From Parapristionchus giblindavisi (Eukaryota; Nematoda; Chromadorea; Rhabditida; Diplogasteridae), in contig CALSFV010000313.1 of assembly GCA_943737045.1 (NCBI GenBank), positions 248,001 to 312,000 on the forward strand: a stretch of DNA of 64,000 nucleotides, written 5' to 3'. Below, one piece after another: positions 1-12,775 of the stretch. The position numbers were made by a program, and so were the translations under genes. Each line of letters begins with the position of its first letter. Within the stretch, counting starts at the first letter, position 1. The notes under the pieces are model-generated. The model had not been told where the DNA came from, did not search any database, and worked only from the letters and a program-made list of their open reading frames with translations.

Positions 1-2870
1 ATGCCCAGAGTGCACCACAGCACCATTGGGATTGAAATTTGCCCAACTCTGACATCGACTTTTTGAATGAGACTTTCACATTTTGCGATTTCTTTGTATC
101 TGAGATTTATTTCCGAGCATAATTTTCTTTATGGGGTGGTACCTCACTGCCATGGGCATCATGCCCACCCATGGCCATTATCGGATTCCGGGTCAATCTG
201 AACGAAAAAGTGCCTTGAATGATCATCGCTCGGTTCCAGGTCGGCTTTTCCCGGCACTTTCCACTGACTCTCTAACGATTGGTGCGGAATTGTGGTCTGC
301 TCAAAGTTTATTGTGAAGTACTTATGAGGTGAATAATATTCAGCGAATACTCAATGAATGATCTCTCCTTTCAACCATTTTTTCGAAAATTTTCATTCTG
401 ATTGCGTGCGAAAAATCAGAATTGTGCTTGAATCAGTTTCCAACTTGCTTTCTGTAACATTCGGTAATAGGACTTTTCAATGTACATAATCAATATGGAA
501 ATCGTTTATTTTCGAAAATTCAAAAAAATCAATTTAGGTGCCTACTTTTTCGGCAAATATCTGAAATATTGCAGTTTGTCGACTCGAATGCTGCGGCAAT
601 GAGCTAATGACAATGACAATGTGAAGTTTTATGATGAGTGAACATGGTAGAACTGAAATCCCGGCATTCGGCACACTTTTTAAAAATCGATTTCCATGAC
701 CCCGGGGTCATGGCAAAAAAAATTAATTTTCGAAAATAAACGATTTCCATTTTGATTATGTACATTGTAAAGTCCTATTACCGAATGTTACAGAAAGCAA
801 GTTGGAAACTGATTCAAGCACAATTCTGATTTTTCGCACGCAATCAGAATGAAAATTTTCGAAAAAATGGTTGAAAGGATAGATCAGCCATTGAGCATTG
901 GATAAATATTATTCACATCATTGGTACTTCACAATAAGCCGCATAAATGAAAACATTTCAAACTTGAGAAATTTCGAAATTTTCGGACCATGACCCCCGG
1001 GTCATGAAAATCGAAATTTTCAAATTGATCCAAGTGATGGGCTTCTTGTGTCATTTGACTGGCCTCACCTCGAAACTTTGTGTAGACCACAATTCCGCAC
1101 CAATCGTTTGGAAAATACGTTTGGAAAATACATTTGTTCGGGAAAACCATCGATGACGGAAATTCGAGCGAAAATTTCGGCAAGATGGTCTAACGGGAAG
1201 AACCCGGTTTTAAGTGAAATCAATGCAGAATTGCTTAGGCTACAATACCTGGTCGGAAATCTTTGCAGCAATCTACAACAAGCAATAATTTGTCCGAAAA
1301 AACAAAAATTTTAAGTAAAAAAAGTGGTTTAGGAATCAACGCACATTCGATGCTAATAGTGAATTAGCAAGCTCTGTGCACCCTAGACGCATCGCAAATG
1401 ATATTTGGAATTTATCTCAACAATTTGAGAAATTATGATTTTTAAACGTTTTTGCACTTAAATTAATTTTTCTAATAGCCTGAGGGCACAAACAGGAAAT
1501 TTCTGCTGTTTTGTGTAATAAGGGCCGGTGACACTCCTAACACCCAAGTATGGACCCCCAGTTCCCATTGCTAGCGCACGTGTCCGGGGGTGGTCGAGTC
1601 TTAATGACCATCTCTCTTAATCTAATCTGATGATGCAATGCTCACAACTAATGAAATATTTTAGAAATATTTAAAGGGAGCGTTACCTCACTCAATGGTC
1701 TCTTCATTGCGTACACTATTTCTCTGTTCTCTAACAACGAGAGAGCATTGCGCGTCGAAGAGACCGTTGAGAGAGGTTACGCTACCTTTAAGAAAGATGC
1801 AACATGAGGCGACATGAATCATGTCGCGGAGGCCCGCCTTTAGACAAGGTGATCGTGCGGGACTGTATATCTGTTGAGTGAATGAAACCTACTTGTTTCT
1901 ATAAATCGACAAAACGATTAATAAGTTGTTTACAGCACCGAATATGATGAATAATATATAGAGAATGATGGTATGGGTGTAAAAGTCGGAAATTACCATC
2001 ACTTCGAAAATCTGAAACGTCACGGTTAGCATTCAATTCCAGGCGATCTTTTGTAAACGAAGATTTGCATCAGGGGAGTGGGAGAAACTCAAGAAAAAGA
2101 TTTTGGTTTTCGATAAATTCGATAATTTCGAGAATAAACGAGAAAAAGATGTAAAATCATAGGAACATGCATTGTCATGACTTTCTTTTTTATCAATAAC
2201 AACTGAATATTATTCACCTCATAAGTACCCGGGTCATGAAAATCGAAATTTTCAAGTTGATCCAAGTGGTGGGCTACTTGTGTCATTTTACTCGACTCAC
2301 CTCTAAACTTTGAGCAGACCACAATTCCGCACCAATCGTTAGAGAGTCAGTGGAAAGTGCCGGGAAAAGCCGACCTGGAACCGAGCGATGATCATTCAAG
2401 GCACTTTTTCGTTCAGATTAACCCGGAATCCGATAATGGCCATGGGTGGGCATGATGCCCATGGCAGTGAGGTACCACCCCATAAAGAAAATTATGCTCG
2501 GAAATAAATCTCAGATACAAAGAAATCGCAAAATGTGAAAGTCTCATTCAAAAAGTCGATGTCAGAGTTGGGCAAATTTCAATCCCAATGGTGCTGTGGT
2601 GCACTCTGGGCATGCCTAACATACTGCAAAAAGAATTTTGGTTCTAGCTCATTCGGTTGAGAAATTACGAATTTTCGAGATTTTCGACGAACCCGGCGCT
2701 TTTGCGCCGCATTGAGCAATACATGCGGTGACGTCATCATTTTTGTAAACAAGGTCAAAGACCCTCCAGGCCCTATGAGTATGGGGGCCCATATCGAAAA
2801 TCCTCGCGCAATGTCCGGGGGTAGTCACTTTTCTCAGATTCTTAAAAGAAAACCCGTCAATTTATGGTTT
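1..2870. mobile_element. Foldback-like composite repeat, cut by the window start
   Basis: No gene is visible here. Bases 1-330 reappear inverted at about 2,281-2,611. A second inverted pair lies inside (about 300-535 against 718-935). A perfect 20-bp palindrome, CCATGACCCCGGGGTCATGG, sits at 694-713. The block around 945-1,115 is repeated at 2,235-2,345 and again in the palindrome at 15,240-15,400, so this is a repeat family with at least two copies in the window. Short open frames here overlap the repeat and show no recognisable domain. The right edge is approximate, and the left end may lie outside the window. Confidence 0.7.
1670..1791. mobile_element. Palindromic MITE, family 2 (TTTAAAGGGAGCGT ends)
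   Basis: About 120 bp forming one imperfect hairpin. It opens with TTTAAAGGGAGCGTTACCTC and closes with the complementary end GAGGTTACGCTACCTTTAA. The same family occurs at 51,289-51,411. It sits inside the larger foldback region. Confidence 0.7.
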
Positions 2871-3279
2871 AATTTTGCGGATGAATGAGAAATTTTGTGG
2901 TTGGGTCTATCCCACGGGACAAAAATACGTTGCAAACTAAGAAGCGTGACCGCATTTTTTAATTGTTTTGGGAAAAGACTACATTTTGTAAATTAAACTT
3001 TACTACCGAGATTGTTGAATTATAATTTGATGATCGTACACCCATATCAATCATCAAAATATAATTCAATTTCTTTTGCCATCCTAAATAATGTTATTAA
3101 ACAAGAATACCAATCTAATGACTGTGTGACCCTTTTGTCACTGGTTAAAGTGAAACGATAATAATAATCATTTAACAAAAAAATGCATTCCTTAAATTGT
3201 TAATCAAAAGTAGGTGGATTTAATTGGATTTCCTTTAACTTAATTCATTTATTTGATTGAATGATTGATGTGGTTGTAG
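2871..3279. other. AT-rich stretch with no recognisable feature
   Basis: AT-rich DNA between the foldback repeat and the first visible MYBBP1A exon. The last 50 bases (from about 3,230) match the sequence just before copy B's first exon, which places the left duplication boundary near here. It is probably intronic if copy A continues upstream of the window. Confidence 0.4.
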
Positions 3280-4452
3280 CTCACATGGACACACTGGCAA
3301 AGACTGCTCGTCCGATGGAAAAGATATTGGAGAAGATGGATGAGGATCATGTACGATTGTATGTCAATAAGGTACTTTAGATACATTTATTTATTTGTTT
3401 ATGCTATTGAAACTTTCATTTTATGAGATATGATTAAAGCTGTATTGATTGGATACGATATATACAAAATTATAATTAATTAGAATCTTTAATTATCTTT
3501 AGAGAAATTAACAATAATAATAATATTATTAATATTAACTATTTCAGTGTGTTTCCTCTCCATCATCACTTCGTCGTCTACTCGGAGTGTTCCCCTTATG
3601 GCCTCTATCCATTCGTAAGACTGCCCTCTCCGCCCTTCTCACTCTATCCAAGGAGTCGGGATCGAAGAGCAATGATGTATTCATCACTCTCGCACAGTGC
3701 ATCGACTCGCTATTCAGGATCAAGGTAGATCAATCAGTCAATCAATCAATAATTCATTAATACAGAGTGGAAATCAACCATACATTTGCCTCTTTTGATC
3801 ATTTTGTATATATACCTATACGTATCAGCATCTTTACTTTGAATTAGAGGATCTCATATCTTTCGTGATGCATGAAAGTGACAGGTTTCCTGAACTTTAT
3901 TTAATAACGATGAGACTCTTCTTTGGCCACCCACTCATGGGCATGGATAATTGGAGAGTTTGGCTAGAGCGAGAAGAACTAACTTTGAAATATTGATTGA
4001 TTGATTATTGATTGATTGAATCCCGTTTAAAGGTGAAAGCGGGTGAGCAAGCGAGTGCATCGATCACAGAGGAGAATGAAGATCTTCTGATGAAGTTGAT
4101 GAAGAAGACGGAAGATGGAGGATGGAAGAATACGGAGAAGACGATTAGAGGAGCTGCTAGTCAACATCGTAAGAAGTATTTAACATTTATTTATTTCTTT
4201 ATTTATTTAAATTAATATATTTATTTATTATATTCATTTTAATCATTTTTGTTTGTTTTATTTGACGAAAGGAGCTGCTAGTCGATATCTAAAGAAGGAT
4301 GAAATATTATTGATTGATTATTGATTTTATGGATGGTACTATTTGGAAAATGAAATGGCTGTAAAAGATGAATTCGGCTTGGTGAATTTGAGCATGCGGG
4401 GCTCCTATATGAGGTTGTTTTCGTAAGAGTCGACTAAAATATTTGAAATCTG

Positions 4453-6543
4453 GCACAGTCAAAAAATTAAATTTTGGGGATCGGGGTTCTTAAGGGTGCA
4501 GATGACGATGGTCGTGTTCATTTTTCACCAAAACCCACCGTTGAGGCCAGACGACGTCGCGTTGAAATCGCGTTTTCAGTTTTTTCTCCTTAACCGATTG
4601 CACTAAAATTTGCATACGATGCCACCAGGGGCAGAATTTGATGACGATCACGCCTGTCTAATTCATTTTTCATGAAAAGGTATTAGAAATTTTAAAAATT
4701 TGAATTTCTCTCAAAGGCAATTGCATTTTTAGCGAGATATTAGGCGACGACATAAATAACGCTCGTTTTTCACTCTCCAAAAAAATTATCATAAAATTTT
4801 AACAAAGCATGATGGATTCTGGATATATTCTCCGTTCGGATGGATGACCTTCTGCCTTTTACCCGGAAGTTTATGGATCCATTCGTGATAAAAGGACTGG
4901 AGATAATTCTGGAAATAGGTGTCGAGTACGGTATGGGTAGTGGTTAGGAATTTGAAGCTTTGCGCTTTGAGGAAGTGATGGAGCGCCGGGAAGAGGTGAC
5001 AACCATAGTCGGCAAGGTCGGGTGAGTACATAGGGTGGGGGAGTACAGTTCACTCATATCCCGTTAGCTCAGCATGGGTCGTTCTTTTGGCATGAGGTCG
5101 AGCGTTGTCATGTAGAAATTTGATCCGAGTGTCCTTCCCGCGTGATTGTTCGAGGTGGAGTCTTAGCTTCCGCAGCTGGAGAGTGTAGACATGTGCCGTG
5201 ATAGTCGTACCCTCGGGGAGGAGTTCCCAGTACTCGACTCCCCGTACCGAATACCAGATATACAACATCACTTTTTGGCGGTGAAAATCGGGTTTAGGGG
5301 CATCTTCTGGCTATTCGCGCTGACCGAACTACAGTCTCCTTGGCTCTTCGTAATCGTAGAGCACCCACGTTTTATCACCGGTTATAACGTTGACCAGCCA
5401 AACAAGCCGACGACGTAGAGTTAGAAAAGTCTTTGCCATGTCCAGTCGGCGATCTTTGTCGTAGTCGGCTAGGACGTGGGGTAGACATCTTCCCTATTTT
5501 AACTTATTTCCGAGAGTGTGAAGACCATGTAGCACAGTGCTCTGGTTGACCCCAAGTGCACTTGCAATATCACCGGTATCGGGATACGGATCAGCCTTTA
5601 CCTCTTAGAGCAATCGATCGAGACCGACTTCCTCAGGGCAACCGGGTTGATTTTCATCTTCGATGAAAAAGTCATGTTTCTCGAATTTTACGACCTATTT
5701 TCTCATAGGTGTTATGTGAGGCACATGTGAGGGGTACACCTCTGCTAGGCGAGGTTGGAAGTCAGGGCGTTTCAAGCCGGAGAGCAAGAGCAATAAAATA
5801 ACGTTGCGAATGAGAATTCCGTCGTGGGCGAAATCGTGCGGTTTTCTCGCCTGGAGGACACGCGGGAACTGAATCGAAAACATCCGCAGGATATTCGAGG
5901 GACAGCCTATCAAGTATAAACAGCATGGATGCTGGCAACAATAACAGAGCAAGAACGATGCGACTGAAGTTGAGACTAAAAAAACGAGCGTTACTTATGT
6001 CGCCACCTAATACATAGATCGGACCGTAATGGTACGAGAGAGCAGAGAGGCAGGTGAGGCGACCGACATAGGAAGGAAGGGAAGTGGACAAGAGAGTGTC
6101 TCTCTGCTCTCTCGCATCACCACACTCTCTCGCCTCTTGCCTCCACACCAACGGCAAAATGACTACACTAAAAGTTGATTTTCTAGAAAGTACCTACCAC
6201 AAATTGGCTAAAAAATTTTCCATGAAATCCTGAAGCCATTACGGTCCGATCTATGTATCTCGCTAAAAATGCAATTGCCTTTGAGAGAAATTCAATTTTT
6301 TAAAATTTCTAATACCTTTTCATGAAAAATGAATTAGACAGGCGTGATCGTCATCAAATTCTGCACCTGGTTGCATCGAATGCAAATTTTAGTGCAATCG
6401 GTTGAGGAGAAAAAACTCAAAACGCGATTTCAACGCGACGTCGTCTGGCCTCAACGGTGGGTTTTGGTGAAAAATGAACACGGCCATCGTCATCTGCACC
6501 CTTAAGAACCCCGATCCCCAAAATTTAATTTTTTGACTGTGCC
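4453..6543. mobile_element. 2.1-kb inverted-repeat element carrying a dead mariner
   Basis: About 300-bp terminal inverted repeats start GGCACAGTCAAAAAATTAA at the left and end TTAATTTTTTGACTGTGCC at the right. A second, inner inverted pair (near 6,011-6,032 and 6,235-6,258) suggests nesting. The element lies in the intron between MYBBP1A exons 3 and 4 of copy A and is absent from copy B, so it inserted after the duplication or was lost from B. Confidence 0.75.
4789..5660 (-). pseudogene. Mariner-type transposase, degenerate
   Basis: Reading the minus strand in shifting frames gives mariner signatures in the right order. They are a helix-turn-helix-like N-terminal part, VNVITGDKTWVLYDYEEP, PKPDFHRQKVMLYIWYS, FLHDNARPHAKRT and, in another frame, MYSPDLADYGCHLFPALHHF. 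HDNARPH and the YSPDLA region hold the second and third catalytic aspartates of the mariner DD34D triad. Several stops (for example within the PRRL to FGQRE stretch) and frame changes show it cannot encode a working enzyme. Confidence 0.8.
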
Positions 6544-7101
6544 GGCACTTGGTCGTTTCTTACACAAACGGCCTCATATGGTCACTCTTTCGATACTTTA
6601 CTTTTTGCTGCAAGGTATGCTGAATTCTGGTTTCACAGAGTATTGACAAATGACGGGAGTGTTGATTATTGGGCTATCGTTATTTGAATACATATTATGA
6701 TGTTGCACCAAATGGTGACCTTCACGATGCTTCATGACAGTATTGATTATGATTTGTGATAATAAGTGGATAAAGGGGTAGATTTCGGAAAAATTTAAAG
6801 ACCCTTGAAGCAGCACAAAACGATACGGGAAGTCGTTTCTTGCAACGAAATATATCAAATGCACTTTATTCGGGACCTTTTTTGATGGGTCCCGAGAAAT
6901 GATTTACCTAATTATCTCGATCTTTGAGCACGGAACATTTATCTCATTTCACCAAAATTCATCTTACTTGTACTTACATTTATAGAGAAAAATGGATAAA
7001 TAAGATAAATAAAATGGTCGGGATGCCTTTACGCCGATACATGTATCTCCCCATATCATATATCCACATATACGATTGCAGACCCCTCGTGCTACTGTAT
7101 G

Positions 7102-7396
7102 CTCCGGTATTTTTTACTCGCGGGGCACACCGTTCAATCCCGTGGTGTACCTCGCGAGGTACACCGCGGGGTAGAACACTTAGACGGGGTACCTCGCGAG
7201 CTGCAGCCTCTAGACGGGGAGCCCCGCGAGGTGGACGACGGCGTGCCTCGCGGGGCAGGAGGGACGGTGTGCCCCGCGAGATTTGATGTCCACCCCGCGA
7301 GGCACGCCGTCACTTCCACACCGTGGTGCACCTCGCGGTGTACCCCGCGAGATTTGGCCTCTCAACGGTGTGCCCCGCGAGCAAAAAATACCGGAG
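7102..7396. mobile_element. GC-rich inverted-repeat element inserted in MYBBP1A exon
   Basis: 295 bp starting CTCCGGTATTTTTT and ending AAAAAATACCGGAG, with TG repeated on both sides. The interior consists of repeated CCCCGCGAG / CTCGCGGGG blocks that pair with one another. Copy B reads straight through this point (near 34,435), which fixes the insertion boundaries exactly. Insert plus duplication is 297 bp, a multiple of three, but the frame contains TGA at 7284-7286. Confidence 0.85.
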
Positions 7397-8566
7397 TGTG
7401 TGCATCTCGTTGTGGCGTGCTGTGACCCCCGACAGTCAGGAGGCAGTCGATTATGGAGAGACACTCAAGGAGATTGTCGTCGTGGCTAAGAGTGCACCTT
7501 CAGAGGAGAATACTATGGTTGGTATTTAGATTTAATTATTATATATATTTTTTATCGGATAATTTCTTTATTTTATGCTACCGATTTGCCACATCGTCCA
7601 ATACATAACAATGACTTACAAGAGAAGTTCTAGCAAATTCAAAATATCAATTGAATTATATGCATAATACTAATGCATTGGCAGGTTCTGGTTGATCTTC
7701 TGATCTCTCTCCTCAGTCAACCTCGTCGATTCCATCGTACCCTCGTGTGTCTAGTATTCTCTGCCATCCTACCCACACTCGGAGCCAAGAGTACCGGACT
7801 CGTGGAACATCTGCTAAAGGTACAATCTAATCGATATTATCTATGTCGAATATCGATTGATTGATTTATTGATTGATTTATTGATCGATATCTTTGTATA
7901 TTTGAGATTGTGACGTCATCGGATGCGGAATTATCAGGCGATAAGGGTGATGAAGAAGAAGAGGAGGATGAGGAGATGGAAGAAGGTGGAGATGGTGATG
8001 AAGGTACGGTATACAGCCAGTCAGGGTTTTGTATCGTAATTATTGATTTTTATCTAAATTATTGATTTTACTCAATCCATACATTTTATGTTATCCATGA
8101 ACAAGTTACAATAGTATGAAGGTAACATAGGTGGGCGAGTGAAAACGAATTCTTTTTGCGCGCAGCCTTGCCTTCCATTGCAGGGCCTTGCACATAGCCT
8201 TACCTCGCAAAAAATTGGAAAATTTCCGGCCAAATTTACGAAAAATGACCACGCGCATAGCCTTGCCTTACAATTCCCTGGTTACTGGTTAAGTAGTTGC
8301 TGTGAAAGATCCGTCGTCAGTGATAGGTTTGTGAGTCTGAAGGATGAGCATGGTAGCATGTAGTTTGGAGCTTACATAAAATTTATTATAAAAAGCATGT
8401 TATTCAGATATGGCATCAGAGGGTGATGACGACGATGAGGAAGAATCAGAAGAAGATGATGATGAAACCGATGCGGGAGAGGTACGGTAACTCGAGATGA
8501 TATTCTAAAGCCCTAATCGATAATTGATTTAATTGGGCGTCTTCTGTATGCACAATACCTAAATCA

Positions 8567-8688
8567 TTTAAAGGAACACCACGAGCTAATTTGAAACAGC
8601 GCTCTGGCAATGCCCTCTCGTTGACAAATAAAGCGAGAGAATAATGCCAGAATGGAGAGTTTCAAATTAGCTCGAGATGTGCCTTTAA
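8567..8688. mobile_element. Palindromic MITE, family 1
   Basis: Hairpin-forming element with family ends near TTAAAGGaACACC and GGTGTgCCTTTAA and the diagnostic arms CTAATTTGAAAC / GTTTCAAATTAG around a CTCTCTCG core. It lies in an intron of MYBBP1A copy A. Confidence 0.75.
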
Positions 8689-8941
8689 CCAATTCAATGT
8701 AGTCATCATCTTGAATATTCGACGAATAGTATTCGTAAATTGAGTGAGAGTAGGAAGTGTGGACATGCAACCTTGTGATTTTGTGTTTCAGCCTATCTAC
8801 TTACTCGTGTACACATTTTTTATTTGGTTTTTTTAACAATAACATCATGTTCAGGTAGACACTCAATTGGTTGAACGACTACGGTCCGCACTAGGCAAGG
8901 CAGCCGTCACGAGTGGAGATGAGGATGATGGACCCATCGAG

Positions 8942-9000
8942 GTATGATCTTTGATCTTTGATATATGATCTTTGATCTCTGATCTGATCTTTGATATCTG
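8942..9000. repeat. TTTGATC heptamer array in intron
   Basis: Imperfect tandem copies of GATCTTT immediately after the donor site of an MYBBP1A intron. Similar arrays occur in many introns of both genes in this window (13,035-13,078; 35,757-35,805; 38,930-38,990; 41,266-41,286; 42,857-42,885; 43,386-43,422; 45,368-45,392; 48,030-48,065; 58,640-58,658). Confidence 0.8.
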
Positions 9001-9479
9001 ATCCTGGTACATACCCCACTCATTGCAGACGGTGGATGACGAGGAGATGTTCAAGCTCGACGAGGGTCTCGTAGCCGCTTTTAAGGTATACTGTAGTGTA
9101 TGAACTATACGGTAGCTAATCTATCGACAGTCGATATCGATCCATTGCAATCGGTCCTATGCCCTACAAAAAGGTTGTGCACTGGACGAACAAAGATTGA
9201 ACTGAATAGAATCGATATTATATTCGATAATCGATAATCAATATTATATTTAATAATCGATATTCAGGCCATTGGTGGTCAGTCAGTTCGTGGTGCAGCT
9301 GCGTCCCGATTCGCCAAACCTCTCCGTATGAGAGTGTGCGATCTGCTACTCTTTGTCGTCTCATCCAAGGATACGTCCGACGAGGCCAAGATTGTGAGTA
9401 TATTTATGCATTTCTTGAAACACGAATTCACTTGGTAGTTGTATCGAGTTTAGGTTTATTGATATCATAACATCTCAAT

Positions 9480-9599
9480 GTTAAACGCAAACCCGAGATA
9501 TTTTGAAACCTTGGCAATGCTCACTCTCGTAGACAAAGAAAGTGAGAGAGTGCGACCATAGTGGAGAATTTCAAATTAGATCGGGCGTTTCACTTTAAC
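9480..9599. mobile_element. Palindromic MITE, family 1 (diverged)
   Basis: A diverged copy with GAGATATTTTGAAAC / GTTTCAAATTAGATC-like arms and a CTCTCGTAGACAAAGAAAG loop region. A shorter counterpart is at 36,193-36,279 in copy B, so this insertion predates the duplication. Confidence 0.6.
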
Positions 9600-9656
9600 G
9601 GTTCAAATAAACATTGTTTTTACGAATAAATAAATTGGATTCTTAGATTTATAAAG

Positions 9657-9767
<111 letters not shown>

Positions 9768-10323
9768 CCTTAATCCTTCCTCTTGTCCGTACCACCATCA
9801 AGTTGTCGCACGAGAAGAAGTACGAAGAGGCGACGAAGAAAATGATTGAATTGCTCAGTATTGTTGCTCATCTCAGGAAGGTACGGTAGCCGATCTATCG
9901 CAAACTGATTTGGATTAATCAATATACTCTCAGATTACCTCCACCGAGGCTACCGTACTCTCGGTCGTGGCGGGACTTGAGAAGGAGGCCACCACGGTCA
10001 CTAATCCTTTCTTGCACGATATAATTGGAGATCTCATCGGATTCTTGGTACGGTATATTTTGATATTGATTGATTGGTGCTGTCTACGGTTACGGTATCG
10101 TACAATTATTGATTGATCAAGTCTTGATGGTTGCGTACTGTATCCATAGATTGATTTATTGATTGATTATTCGTGTTTCAGTGTTCAATCCTCGCTCATC
10201 CATCACTCTCATCGTCCGCTCACACTGCCTTCATCTCACTCTTTGATCGTTTCATCCAACAGGACACCAATGCACTGCCTGCGCCAGTGGCTAGTGCTCC
10301 CATTGCACGTTGTCCGGTACGGT

Positions 10324-11146
10324 ATATTGGCGAGGGTTACGGTAGATACTGTTGATGTGGGGTTACGGTAGATACTGTTGATGTGGGGTTACGGTAGATA
10401 CTGTTGATGTGGGGTTACGGTAGATACTGTTGATGTGGGGTTACGGTAGATACTGTTGATGTGGGGTTACGGTAGATACTGTTGATGTGGGGTTACGGTA
10501 GATACTGTTGATGTGGGGTTACGGTAGATACTGTTGATGTGGGGTTACGGTAGATACTGTTGATGTGGGGTTACGGTAGATACTGTTGATGTGGGGTTAC
10601 GGTAGATACTGTTGATGTGGGGTTACGGTAGATACTGTTGATGTGGGGTTACGGTAGATACTGTTGATGTGGGGTTACGGTAGATACTGTTGATGTGGGG
10701 TTACGGTAGATACTGTTGATGTGGGGTTACGGTAGATACTGTTGATGTGGGGTTACGGTAGATACTGTTGATGTGGGGTTACGGTAGATACTGTTGATGT
10801 GGGGTTACGGTAGATACTGTTGATGTGGGGTTACGGTAGATACTGTTGATGTGGGGTTACGGTAGATACTGTTGATGTGGGGTTACGGTAGATACTGTTG
10901 ATGTGGGGTTACGGTAGATACTGTTGATGTGGGGTTACGGTAGATACTGTTGATGTGGGGTTACGGTAGATACTGTTGATGTGGGGTTACGGTAGATACT
11001 GTTGATGTGGGGTTACGGTAGATACTGTTGATGTGGGGTTACGGTAGATACTGTTGATGTGGGGTTACGGTAGATACTGTTGATGTGGGGTTACGGTAGA
11101 TACTGTTGATGTGGGGTTACGGTAGATACTGTTGAAGTGGGGTTAC
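10324..11146. repeat. 26-bp minisatellite, about 31 copies, in intron
   Basis: The unit GGGGTTACGGTAGATACTGTTGATGT is repeated head to tail almost without change from just after the donor site of a MYBBP1A intron; only the last unit differs (GAAGT). The same intron in copy B (from about 36,948) has two to three units. The unit contains the TACGGTA motif that is common at donor sites in this genome. Confidence 0.97.
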
Positions 11147-11770
11147 GGTAGAAAACGTTTGATAGGATGACTGACTGCTTCGAAATGATAGGAGATATGC
11201 TAATGAAGATTAGAAGATTATGATGTTTTAAAGTACTTATTACAGAGTGACGTGTTGCTTGGCTATTTATTGATTGATTGTCTTTAGGTGGCCTTCGCCT
11301 CTGACGCCGCTCACTTCATCAAGATTGCCTTCGACGACAGCGTCCGTATCTTCCGAAGGGTACGGTATTATTGATTGTTGATCATGATCACAGTATACTT
11401 AAATCGATCGACTATCTTTGCAGACGGAAGCTCTTCAATGCGCGTTGACATTGGCTCGAAAGGATGTGGTAAGTGTGACTTGTTGCATTTGTGTTTCATG
11501 TATTTGATTATTGGGCATTGTCTATTCTTCTGACAATGGGCTTCCATTTTGGTTTTTTTTGCATAAGCTATTAAAATAATAATAATAATAATTATTATTA
11601 TTATTATTATTATTATTATCACTATTTATTAATATTAAGCTTTATCTCATTGCAGCTTCGCGATAGCTCTGGCAGTGGAAAGAGTGCGGGCAAGGCGCTG
11701 GCACCTCTACTTCCTGCGGCTCTGTCATTCCCTGAAGGAGCTTCGGACAAGGTACTCAACTAGTTTTTTT

Positions 11771-11817
<47 letters not shown>

Positions 11818-12239
11818 TGTTAAAAAACGATTTTTCTCGAAAAAATACCGTTGAAAATTGAAATATTGATTGATCTTGGCCTGATTTCAGGTAAAGCCTC
11901 GTTTCATGGCAATGCTTCTCAAGTTGCTGCAGCAGCTCGTGCAGGATGACGAAGCCAAGGTACGGTATTTATCATGTGGTTATCGATTGGCTACCGTAAT
12001 TATATATTTATCGATTGGCTACAGTAGTCATGCGGTATCGATTTTCTACCTTAACCCGATGTGCCATTCAGACTGCCCTCTCATCCAAACTTCTGCCTCT
12101 TCTTGATGATCTACTTTCGCGTGAGGACACACTGTTCAAGAATGGCGGGCCACTGGCCAAGTGTAACTCTGCCTGCCAGAAGGTGGCCTCACGATCCGCT
12201 CTTGCACTCATTCAGCTCATCCACAAGAAGCTACAGTAG

Positions 12240-12534
12240 TTTCCTCACGATTACGGTATATGTCGCCTATCGAGAACTGATTGTTTTGTTTTGTGATCTT
12301 TTGATTTTTACATTGATTATGGCCTTGTTCCTGTCGTTGTTATGTTTCTGTTACTTTCTTTACATTCAATCATTCATTGTTTTCTACCCATTTCCACCTC
12401 ACAAACGTTGTCTGTTGTTATCTCGTTTACAGTATCTCCATTGTTGGTCCCTCCCCGCAAGGAGAAAACATGTGTTATCTCTGTTAGAACAAAATAAGAT
12501 AATAAAATTTTATAAGACCCTTGAGTGAGCGATA
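12240..12534. terminator. 3' region of MYBBP1A copy A with polyadenylation signal
   Basis: After the TAG at 12,237-12,239 the sequence is noncoding, with AATAAAA near 12,501-12,507 as a candidate poly(A) signal. The equivalent signal in copy B is near 38,382. The left end of the large palindrome (12,496) falls exactly in this segment. Confidence 0.5.
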
Positions 12535-12775
12535 ACATGGCATACTACGTAAGTCAATCAATATACAATGTACGAGGTCTCGAGAGAAACGATTGGGAAG
12601 GTACTGTAAGTGTGAGCTGATCGAAATAAATGAATACCAGTGATGCCAGATAGATGAGCTTGAATGAAATAATTACTCTGTGTAGGATACGGTGGTGTAC
12701 GGTGGTGTTTGGGATGGTGTCATGGTGTATGATAGGCATACTGTAGGTGTACCCGTCGATCGATCGATTGATTGA

